A stretch of DNA of 64,000 nucleotides from Diprion similis (Eukaryota > Arthropoda > Insecta > Hymenoptera > Diprionidae): positions 9,047,501-9,111,500 of the forward strand of contig NC_060114.1 of NCBI RefSeq assembly GCF_021155765.1, given 5' to 3'. This document shows positions 29,901-42,300 of this stretch, piece after piece. Both the position numbers and the translations under genes were made by a program. The number at the start of each line of letters is the position of its first letter. The stretch's first letter is position 1. Below the pieces are notes generated by a model. It was not told where the DNA came from. It saw only the letters and a list, made by a program, of their open reading frames with translations, and searched no databases.

Positions 29901-32900
29901 GCTCCCACGATGCAACAGTATAATAATTCAGTAATATTATATCGCCGTTGGCCGTATTCTCTGTAACTGTTCTTCTCAGTTCTTGTATTATTTTACTTAT
30001 TATTATACAAACATCTACCTTACTTTCGAGAATTTTCTCATTCGGACGGTAAAAGATTTTGGGGAATGAAAAAGAAAGAGTAATACACATGCACGCAAAA
30101 TTCGAATGAGATATCGCATCATTTTCGCGTTGTTAGAAATCGATGTCAGAGCTTCGGGGTTTTCCGTCCCGCAACGTATTGATGCGTATGTGGGTCTGCG
30201 AGTGTGCTGTCACGCTTGAAAATCATTTTCGCCCTCAATTAACTGAGGTTGGATTCTCCTGAAAAGGATCGAAGATCTTGTGATGTCTCTTCATTTCACG
30301 CCTCAATCGTTTTCTTCTGCTCTGCGATCGACTCAACTGACCTACATTGATGCCAACGTGCATCTTCGAGTAACATTCTAGCCACATGAAACTGTAAAAC
30401 CAAAACATGTAATACCCGCATTTCATGATTATTACACTCCCAAAAAAGTCGGGTATCATGTATTTGATATTTATTTGCTCGTTTGTTCACCCTCCGTGTT
30501 ATCGATGGCTACCGATACGTCGGTAAAACAGTACCGGACGTTCACCCCGTTGCCGTCGCTCGGGCAATCAAGAGCTGCCTGCATTTGTCGCCATATTGCA
30601 TTACGTGCCTATATATTGCCGGTTTTCTGGTTGCCATATTGAATTTCAGGATGATATTACGATCTGATACGAGCGGAAGGGAAAACGGGTTGATGTTCAG
30701 GAGCGTTTTAGAATAGACGGAGGAGTAGCGGCAGCATCAGGCGTCAGCGTCAGAGCCGCCTTGTTTTCCAACCCCTCGTTATCCCGGTTGACTCTCTTAT
30801 CAGCCACCTGATCCGTCCCTCATTCTTCTCGTCCTTCTTTTCTACCATCATTATCCGCTAGGCAGCAGAGAGAGACACTTTACCTCGCCGAATAAATCTC
30901 GACGCGTTGCTCGCTCTTTCGTTTTTTCGTTCCTCCTCCATTCCGCCTTCAAAGCCGAGGAGGAAAGTGCTCTCGTTGTGTACCGAACATGATTGGTTGT
31001 GTTCAAGCGGGCGTAGAAATTTCACGGCTGAGAGGTAAATGGGTGTACCTATGTATGCCTCTGTGCTGCATGCACATCTCGGTACCTGTACTTATACTAT
31101 AAATACTCCTGTACGTATATACGTACGTATTGCAGCGTGCACTCGTGTATCAGCGTATCGGATACATAGGTATAGTTAAGCACACGAAGAGCACACAATG
31201 TACTCTACACAGCGTATGTGATGTAGGGTATAGCGTTTCGACTGATGCCGCTGCTGCTGAAGTTGAATTATAAATTCCGAGGCATGCAGGACTCCATTTG
31301 GTTCTTTAAATATCTTTGGTCCGTATCGAATAAAAAAATTGCTAAAAAATGCAAGATGGCCGTTGAAAATTTGACGAATGAGTTAGAGAATCATTAAAAA
31401 TGCAAGAATGGCGAAAGGCTTGCTGTTTTAATTTCATCGCCATCTACCGATATTTTTACACTACGGTGTTCTGCCCCTCGATATATTAAATTCAATCCAC
31501 CCTCGTTCTCTCATATCTAAATATAATACGTATGTAATATATACGTATCTTCTGCTTTCCACCAATTTTTTTTCGCTGTTTTGTTGTATCCTCAACCATT
31601 TTCTTCATAACAACTTGACTGAAACCCGAGGCGTGGGTCACATTATTCCAAGAAAATTTCCAGCTAGTGTATCGTGTGACAATGATCAATAAATTGTGTT
31701 ATTATCCAATGAGAGAAAAAAAATCTAGAAGGCGTTCTTGGGTAACGAAAGCGACGCTGTGACGCCTAGTTAAAGGCAACCCACCAATCACAAGAGACAG
31801 CTGCTATGTTATTTGTTAGGGGTTACTGAACAGCGATGCTGAAGATGTAACATGTGTCTGTCTTGAAGGTATGACTAACTTCACGCTTGTCAGGGGTGTA
31901 AATATAGATTAACATAAAGATTGTCATTACGTGGAAGGGAAGAGAAGGGGATCAAATATCAAAGCCGCGTGTAAAAATCGACAGCACATTGTACGAATTG
32001 ATATAATTGTGTATATACGTATTTACAGGTTGCCTCAGAGTAAGCAACCCAGCATGTCGGGTTGCCTATCGTTCCGTTCCATCTATTACTTGATAACACT
32101 CGATTATCAGCTGGTCATTTAATTCTAATTATAAAAATATGAAGTCGCAATCAAAACTTGGTAGTAAGCTTCGTCAGACTTGGATTGTGTTTACAGAATA
32201 AGCTACTCGAGAGTAAAATCTAAAACTCGCCACTCTGCCTTTGTCATGTTTTTCTTCCGTTCTCTTTTTTCTTGAAATAATACGATGGCAGAGAAAAAAA
32301 CCGTAAAGTTTTGCAAAGCGAGGGATTTTTTTCCAACGTGGGTGAACCGTGTTTACATGATCTACAAACCCAAACTTATTCCCACTGATTTTTTCCCTGT
32401 TATTTCTCTTTTAGTTTACGTTTGCGTTTTTTTATGTGTGTTTTTTTCTTTCTTTCTGTTTCTATCGTACTGAGATAATAAAGCTCGAATGACGGAGGCG
32501 CATTATATACTCAAGCGTGCTCTGCAGCATACTGCTGAGAGGGGGTCGGGGGGGGGGGGGGGGGGCTGTTATTGTTAGACGTTTGTTTATTGCATCTGTT
32601 GGTAGTGCAGAGAACGTTTCTCTTTGTTATGTAGGTATAGGTGCGAGGGAACGCGGCCGCGAAACCCGTTAAATTCCATCATCAGCCTCCACCTTACACC
32701 CACCTACCCATCCATCCATCCACCTATACCTATACCTATACCTATACCCTATTCAATCCGGCGTGTCGCGTTATAGTTCTCGTGACGGTCGTCGTTCCTC
32801 ACAATCAGTTTCGCACTGTCGTTCCACCAGACAAGTTCAACCCGCCAACCAGCCCCTCTATCTTGCGTTGCATCGGTTGACCATCTATCAGTAGCTCACA

Positions 32901-35900
32901 ATTGTTCTATATTCCCGCTGCTGTAAATGGTAAATGGCGGTCCAGTGTCATTTTCCTTTTGTTCATTATTTTTTTCTTTTCGCTTTCTTTCTTCCGATAG
33001 TCAATTTCCTTTAGTTTGAATTATATTCGCGTATACCTGCAAAGTTCACCGGGAGAAACGAGTATAAACAGACAATATGTGTGCAGCATCGGATTCAACC
33101 ACGTGTACGTATCACTATAGTGTAGCAGCACACTGCTCTGATTTTCGAGATTAAATATTTTTCAAAATTATTTATCGTACTGAAATTTGGTCTCAAGTTT
33201 CTTTCTTCGTTTTTCTGCTCATTATTTTGCCATTTCATTGCAGAGGAGATTAAACGCTTCTCGTCGACATCTCATTTTATCAAATTCATATACATCGATG
33301 CAGTAGTCTTGAAAATTCGTCAGTTTTTTATAAGCCGTAATAGAACATAACATAACGAATTGTAACTGTAATCTTCACGTGAAAATTTTTAATCTTTACA
33401 TCGAAAACTTGTTTTTGACGAGTGGATCACGAGGCAGACGTGCGGGCGCGTCGACGCCTTATACACCTATATCGTTTGGTAAAAGTTGCAGAGCAAGCTG
33501 TATTGCAACAACATTGCACATACATCATGCATGTGACGTATGTATTTAGCCGCACAAGCGTACAACGTCTATAACCGAAGAACAATTCACGAGCCATCAA
33601 CTCGTCCGATCATCCCGGGGGAGGAGATTGCAATTCTATATTTGTCGAGTGTATGTACAGATTCCTGATTCGTATCAGTACGTTATGTGCACATACACCT
33701 GCGTACGGCACAAGGCATTCGCATAGCTTATGTACATACACAACAAGGAGAGGAGATGAGAGAATAAGGGAAGGGAAGAGAAGGGAAGTGGAAGAAGTAG
33801 AGTGGAATTCTATAATTAGAACAGGGTGCGCGTGCTAACCGATTTTATACCCTCCCGATGCGAATTGTTGGCACTTGCAGCGCCGCAGCAGCATCGACCG
33901 TTCACCGTTCTCCGTTTCGAATATCCCGCGCTTTTGTCTTCCTCCCAATACCACGCGGGGATTCCCCTGGCCGGTTGTCAGGCGCTTCCTTCCGTACTTC
34001 GCTGTTTCTGTCGCAAAGTCAGTCTCGAGGAGTCGGAAGTCTTTATAGAAATTTCATGGAAATTTCTTGACTTCAATATTCTCTCGCAGACGGAAACTCT
34101 CCGACGCTACTGTGACACTGTTACGAACAGTTTCCAACTCCCACATGCAACCGTGTAATCGAATGTACCTTCATTGTACTCCGCACACCGAGTTTCCCGA
34201 GTTTACGCAGAGACTGCAGAATAACCGACAGCCAATTTTACGCTATTTAACTATCGGTTCTGTAGCGCAACAGAAGACTGTAATGAGCAAAAATTAGAGG
34301 CTCGTTTTACAGTGTGTTTATAAATTCTCTACGAATCGAGTTACATGAGCGATAGATTTTTTACCTTGGTAAAATACAATGTGCTGTGCCAATGAAGGAG
34401 TGATTTATTGTTCTCGTAACCTGTAGTCTTGTTTCATTGCAGCCTGTGTAACGAGTCTGTGATTTATTGAAATTAGTGAAACGATACACTTCGGAAATTT
34501 GAACGGAATTCTTTCGTAATGGGATCTCTGTTTTTCTAACAGTTGTTATTATTGAACTTGATTTGCAACGTTGATTTCGTATTGCTTTTTACTTTTTCCT
34601 CGCAACTCACATTTATTGCTTTCGTTTTAACTGTTATTATTTTTTTTTTTTTTATTCAGTATGAAGTCTGACCGAATTGAATATTTTAATGCACATAAAA
34701 AGTGTTGAAGCTCACAATTCTCTTGCTTGGCTAAAGAATGATTAAAGGATTAAAATGAAACTGTCTTTTCACATTTTGTTTTAGGCTGGCATATTCGACG
34801 AGATTGAACTGACCGATCTGACGTTCGCGGAATGCAGTATTAAGAACGCGAACCACAGTTTTCAGGTATTTATTATCACCTATTTCATTTTGAACACGTA
34901 TATCTATGACTGCATTGCATCTGCGTGCGGTGAACTGTACCAACGATCGCATCTCGGCTCGAATCGCGTTAAGTGCGAAATTCGCTGTTGATCGCAAAAT
35001 AAAAAATTTGATGAAATCCATTCCATCGTTTTCCCGAATTACGTATTTTACTTAAGTATACCAAACTTGTACAGCTGATCAACAGCAGCAGATCTTCTAC
35101 CTTTTAGCTAATTCATACCTGGGATTGACGGGTTAATTAAATGTCATTATTGTTGTTATGATTATAGATTTACATTCTTATCCCTGATATTATTATCGTT
35201 GTTATTGTTATTAGTGACGTGGCGTGAAGTGAATGCAAACGACGATCTCTTTGAGAGACCCGCGTGTTTTTGACAACGTTGGCTAAACCGATCGACCGCT
35301 GTCGTTGTCATCGTCCTTTAGTTATTTTTAAATTGTTTTAATTGCGTATCGCTAATGAAAACGGAGCAATTATCATTATTACTCCGATTATTACTTTCCT
35401 CAGGGGGCCATTGTCTTTTTTTTATTTATACGCATACGTAAAGGCGTGGCGATCAGCGGTGTTTTACATTTATCTTAATTAATCAACCAATTATTTAATT
35501 GACTAGTATGTATATATGCTCAGACTTATACACCCATACATGCCTGTGTATGTACAAAGTTTTTTTTTATGTAATTACGTATAATCGATGCAGGGGGATA
35601 AAAAAATCACCTATACCTATATATATATCTCTGAAACGACAAGGCTTGCAAATATATTAATGATACGAGGTAAAAAATATAGTATAACGACGCGATAAAA
35701 CGAGGGATCGATTGTTTTAATGAAAAAACGTCCTTTTCGTGGACACAAGCGGTGATGACGCGGAAAGCAACGAAATGAAGGCTGAAAAAAATTGATTCAA
35801 TATTTACAAGAAAAAAACGTATATACGGCGGTTAGAATAACATGTAACTACCCGATAATCATACTTATCAGTTTTAAACTAGGAATGGATGGAAGTATTA

Positions 35901-38900
35901 TACCGATGTTTATGTATACATGTATGTAGAGAAGAGAGCATGCGTCGGTTTATCGTTGATACACGCCCTAATTCAGGTTTCGCAGTCTGTCGCGTAATCA
36001 TATTTTGCAATTCTTTTTTTATTTGTTACAGAGAAAAATCTCGCATTTTTCTTCCCTATTATTTGACTGTGTAATATTTACTGTCTATTTAGAATTTTTT
36101 TTTTTTCGATTTGTACCGGTCGAGAGCTGAAACACATTCAAAATTGGTTCCCAAATTGAACCAACTAAACGACATATTAACAAAGTTTTTGTAAAAAGAT
36201 GGGATTTCCCAGATAAAAAACGGTGCCAACGTGTTTCTAGCCTCGATTAGTGTTGTCATTGGAATAGAAAATAGATTGCCTCCTGTGAGGTTTGAACTCA
36301 CGACCCCTGGTTTACGAGACCAGTGCTCTACCACTGAGCTAAAGAGGCTTCACGTGATCGAGGTCTTTTGTGGTCACAATTTAATCTTATAAGAATTCCA
36401 AAGTGACTTGTTGAACTTTTTGAACTTTTATTTCATGTTTCGATTTTATAAAATATAAGAGACACTTCCGCTTTCCGACGGAATCTCTATTATACTGTAT
36501 ATTACGGAATTTGTTGATAACTGACAGTCTGAAACGACGCTGATTGTAGAATTCGTCAATTTTCCAAAGACTTATATTTTTTGTAAAGCTATTTAATTTG
36601 ATTTCAAAATTAACTCACTGTTACTCGATATATCGACCAGCCCATCTACCGACTCCGTGATTACCGGACACATCATAATAATTTCGTTGCAAGTTTCTGA
36701 TTCCGTTGTTACCGACATTTCGCTTAGTCCACTCCGGTAACTTTGGTTTCCAAAATTATCGGCCCGAGGTATCAATGACTTTGTCTACTTATCGATCGAT
36801 ATTGCAGAAAGCGATGCGTATTCTTGTTTGAATCTTTCACGGTTGATGGACATGCGCGATGAAAAGTAGGACAGCTAGCAGGAAAAGAGGCGGCAATCCG
36901 ATATAATAATGAGAAATGTAAAAAAAGACACGTTAGTCAGTATGCATGGAAGATCGTTGAATTTCGACACCCCGTTTGCAGCTCGTGTCGTTCTTCCACC
37001 TCTTCGCGATCGACGTTACCTAGTTACATCTGATCCGGAGCCAGTCAGTTAGCTGGCTGTAGCAACCGGCTTGATGAGAAAGATCTCTTTTGTCGCATGT
37101 ATGTAATAAAATTCATGTGAAATACAGGCATCTTAGCAATGTAATTGAATTAATTGACTAATCTGGGAAAATCGGATGCCTCGTCGTAGGAAAAGAAGAG
37201 AATTAAAAAACAAAAAAGAATCAAAAACAAATGATAACCTGCGAAAATATTAGTTACGAAAAACAAAAGCCTGCCGACAATTAATTCTCACATCTGCACG
37301 CATGATCTATCCTCTCGCTGACTAAATGCCGCCTCCGAAACAGCAGCGCACGCGATCACGATTCAAGGTACACACTACATACACAATGAATAGAAACAAA
37401 CGCGGATAGGTGTGTTTGATTTACATATCCGCACGTCAAAACACGCGTGCGTCCGAACGATATTACAGCGTGACATAACCTAAACTTCAACCCAACGCTT
37501 CAGCCCGCTGCGCCCATAGTTGGGCTTATACCTAAACAGCTAGCAAAATTAACCTCAATTTAATCTTGAATATCATCTGAACTTGGACCTGATCGAAACC
37601 TAATTAATCTCAAAGTCCAACCTAATTTTAACCTCCCTTTCGCCTGGAATGTTTGTGTGAAACCCGTGGTATTTACACATGTGACCGATCCTGCTGTTGA
37701 TTATGGGCCCGCGCAGTCGGAACTTGAATCGCAAACCAAAGGGATGATTTGGGGTTAATAATCATAGACCCAACCTAACCATGTAAGCATTTTTCAGGTT
37801 ATGCACTTTTCAGTTTAGGCAACACATGCGTGTCATAATTATTGTATGCATGCGTGTGGCGTGGATGTTGCCATAATTACACCACTGCCTACGCAACGCC
37901 AATGGGGGAAAACGGGGGAATGGACTTAATTTTTTATCAGACAATCTGATTTCTATTTACTTTAATGAAGAATAATGATTAGAGTAGGAGCAAAAACTAG
38001 AGACAGAGGGAAGTAGAGAGAGAGGAAGAGAAGGAAAGCGACAGTGACGGCAAAGGGGGGTACAATGAGAAGAGAGGCCGTCGCTATAATCACCTGATAT
38101 CTTACCTTAAATATACCTGCTCGCTATTGTTGTTTTTATTCTTACTTTTGTCATAATTCAGTTCTTAATAACGGTGTCGTTTCCCTCTGTCTGGATATCA
38201 TTCTCAGAATTACTGTTGCACAGTTCTTAAATCCTTTCTTCGTTCATTCGCTTCGTTTGCAACACCTTTTACGTAAAATGAATCTCAACGTTTTTTTCAC
38301 TCTGACATGCCGCGTGCTCTACATTGCTTTTTGGCAGGTTTGTTCACTTCCTTTCGTAGTGTCTTTTGAGAAAACAGATATTTAAAGAAAGAATATAAAA
38401 AAACACACGAAGATGTAATATAAAAATTGATAAATTGACGTAAAACTGAAACCCCCAGGTTGTAAACGGTTCCAAAAACTTTGTGTAGAAAGAAAGACAG
38501 GGGAGAAGTTCCTGGAATTGATGGACCAACTGTTTTCATTTTTCCTATCAGTCAAAGATTCAATTGTTACTGACAGAGTAAAGAAATTGTACATATTCTC
38601 AAATTTTTCCTGAGATAAACTTTAAAGTATTACTTAAAAAAAACCTATTCACACTCACAACAGATGAATAATTCAGAGTTATAACCGATCGATTCCAGGT
38701 GATAACACCGTTCAGATCCTTGGTTCTCTGCGGCGAGAGCAGACGAGAGATGGAGGAGTGGTTGAGCGCTCTGCGAGCAGCCGGCGAGGGCAGATCGCAG
38801 GGTGGTGAGCCAGGTCCTGCCGAATTGCTAGGAGGGAATCACCATTGGTATGCGACTAGTCACGCGAGACCAACGTACTGCAACGTCTGCAGAGATGCGC

Positions 38901-39361
38901 TCTATGGTAAATTGCTCGTTATTCTTATGTCATCGAAATCAGTGCACCTTGTAACTGTAAACCTCCTGTTCTATTCTTGACATTGATATTGCTTCAGGCG
39001 TCACGTCGCATGGTCTCAGCTGCGAAGTGTGCAAGTGCAAGGTGCATAAGAGGTGCGCGGCAAAGGCGATCAACAACTGCAAATGGACGACACTCGCTTC
39101 CATTGGAAAAGACATTATCGAGGACGAGGATGGGGTAATATTGCGCGCCTCAGTCGAATAGATTTCCAGGAGAAGAGTAAATGTGAAAATCCCTGATTGT
39201 CATATTTTTTTTTCACAGAATATCACGATGCCTCATCAGTGGATGGAGGGAAATTTGCCAGTTTCCTCAAAGTGCTTTGTGTGCGATAAGACCTGTGGCT
39301 CAGTTCTCAGGTATGCAAAACTAGTCTGAGCAGTCCTTTTATCGGTTCCTAACTTGCATAT

Positions 39362-39392
<31 letters not shown>

Positions 39393-42300
39393 TTGAAACA
39401 TATCCTTATATCTAGTCTGATTCTTGATTTTTCGATTTTTCGTTTCATTTTTCACACCTAGGCTTCAAGACTGGCGATGTCTCTGGTGCAGAGCGACAGT
39501 CCATACTGCCTGTCGACCCGCCATTTCTATACGATGTCCGCTGGGGCCAGCTAAAGTCAGCGTTGTGCCACCGACGTCACTGCACAGCATTGGTAGCCAT
39601 GTTTATCTTCTTATTCAGCCACTTATCAAATTTTCCTTTCATCCTGAAATTTTTAAAATGTTCGAACGTCGTGCAGGAAGCGACGAAGCCTGGGAAGCGG
39701 TGAGACCTACGGGCTGCAGTCCGCTACTCGTCTTTGTGAACAGTAAATCCGGCGACAATCAGGGAGTGAAATTTCTCCGGAGGTTCAAGCAGCTCCTCAA
39801 CCCGGCACAAGTCTTCGATCTCATCAATGGTGGACCTGGACTTGGGTAAGCAGTTGACGATCAGTTCTTAACGTGGACATTTATCATCCTGTGTAGGGAG
39901 AAGGAGAATAGCTTAGGATTATAACGTTTGTTCGCACAGGCTAAGGCTCTTTCGACACTTTGATCCATTCCGAATCCTCGTCTGCAGTGGCGATGGTTCA
40001 GTGGGTTGGGTTCTGTCCGAAATTGATCGGTTAGGGATGCACGTGAGTAATGGTCCTCCGATATTCCCTTGGCATTCGTTTGTTTCAGTATTTCTGCAGC
40101 TGTTTTTTCAGAGTTTGTATTTTTTCCTTTGTTTTCACTTTATCTCTTCCCTGTTTGCGCTATGCCATTTCCGATTTTATTATTTTCTTAAGATGAAGGT
40201 TTTTCTCTCGCATCAATTTCGTCACAAGTGCACGTCTATTGGTCGCCTACCCTTGCCCTAACTTATCGCCGCAAAATTCTCAACGCATGGTGTGTCTCTT
40301 CTATTATTTTATTTCAGGTATTACAGAAGCCTGAGCTTTACTCGTCTTTGGTTACGCTAACGTTAGCTAAATTTATTTTTAGCCGGTGAGTAGTAGTAAA
40401 TGCCTATTTACCTTGCAACTTTTAATGTCAAGCACTATGTGTCGTGCTCTAGAATCTTTACAATCGTTCCAGAAACCTTTTAATGCATACTCTAAATTCT
40501 CTTTGAGATCATCGTCAACTAAACACTTTTTAACATCACATGCGAATGATTCGACACACTTCGATAGAGATGTATCTTTATCGATTTGGTGACTTTTTCA
40601 CATAGTAGGAGACAAAGATTGTAGAAATATTATAAAAAGCATTCAAATCGTAAACGTAGAAACTTCTATTTGTTTTTTTCCATTCTACTGTGCACCTTTT
40701 TCCTCTTTCCTACAAAATCCGCTAATCATCCATTACCTTTCTCGCGCAGAAACAATGTCAGGTTGGCGTTCTACCTTTGGGCACGGGCAACGATTTGGCA
40801 CGAGTACTGGGCTGGGGGGCGTCGTGTGACGATGATACGCACCTACCCCAGTTGCTGGAGAAGTACGAAAAAGCAAGTACCAAGATGCTGGATCGCTGGA
40901 GCATAATGACCTTTGAGCGGAGCATCTCGCTGCCGGGGCCAAAGATGTCGCCGAGTCCAACGGATCCGGCACTGAACACAACGATCGCCCAGCAGTACGA
41001 GGACAGCGTCATCACCCACATAACAAACATCCTTCAGTCTGATCAGGACAACGTCGTTTTGTCGAGCGCAAAGTGAGAGGAAGAGATTGGATCTTTTTCG
41101 TCGTTAATCTCTCAGTTGCTAATTCTGCTTGTATTTTCAATACGCAGGGTTCTATGCGAAACAGTGAAGGATTTCGTGGTGCGAATATCGGAGGCCAGTC
41201 AAAACACAGGGGACCAGCAGCTGGGCGAAAAGTGCAATATACTCCAGCAGAAACTCGATCTCCTACTACAGACGCTAGACAAGGAGGAAAGTTACTTTTC
41301 TGATAACAACGAAGATGACGCCACACCCCAGATGACCCTGACGACGCCAAACCCACTGCCTGTCGATGGCCAGGAGAAAGGAGCTTTAGAAAAACCTGAA
41401 AAGGATATGACCAATTTGAAGAGGATCAGAAAGCGGAGACGCTTCATCGAGCGGGAGGCTGTCATGTCCAGGCAAGTGACACGGTGGCTATTTTTCAAGA
41501 AGACCAATTTCAGCCAGTTTGAAACCTGATGCTTTGCTCAAAAACCTCTCACAACAAATTATAAACCCTCTTTTGCTTAACTTTCAGAGCGAACAGCCTG
41601 AAGCGAGCTATAAGACGGCTAGTCGAGCACACAGAACTTGTCGTAGACGAGCAGAACAGTTCGTCGTCAGACCATCAGACGGGCAAAACACCTAACATAA
41701 CGATAACGTACGACGACACTTTGGCAGTAGATGAAAAACGAGGTAACGTGGCTTGATATTTTCTCGAACAAAGAATGGCTGTAACATTCGGAAAGACAGG
41801 AAGTAAACGAGGATGAAATTTGCAGAGAAACGAGACCAACTCAATATTCCTGGACTTCGACCGAACAACGTCGAGCTTCTCAGTGTCATGCCAACCATCG
41901 ACTCTGCCAGCAGCAATGAGCCCTCTCCGTGCGCGAGCCCGACCCCCAATCTCATCTCACTTAGCCCGATGCCAGATCTGAGACGGGACTCTCAGGCTGA
42001 GGAAATGCTTACACTGCCTGCACCAGACGGCTTCGCTGACAGCAGGAGAAACAGCTCGAACTTACCTCAGGGGTATGTGAGTCAAAATCGTTGAGTTTAA
42101 TAGCGAAACAATGGATTTGAATGCACACTGCTCAAATTCATACAGTCCAATCGATTACGAACTTTGCTTATTTCAAGTGAAATTTATTTTTTTATTTCTT
42201 TTTCAACGAGAAATGCCCAAACAGAAGTAAAACAAATTATTAATAAAATGTATGGATGAAGCACTCACAACCAATATAACAAAGGTAATGTAAATATGAC

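Larger units (their letters stand above)
24594..34784 (+). other. Diacylglycerol kinase intron 2 (10.2 kb)
   Basis: The intron is phase 0 and splits the PH domain between KDDE and AGIFDEIE. Its content is mostly AT-rich unique sequence with microsatellites (CAC-rich 28441-28475, CAG-rich 28158-28180, poly-G 32548-32565, a hexamer array 32722-32748). It also holds GC-rich patches at about 24620-24860 and 25620-25990. A 100-residue frame with a hydrophobic N-terminus is at 29138-29440. I see no exon that must be inserted between the flanking PH segments. Confidence 0.7.
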
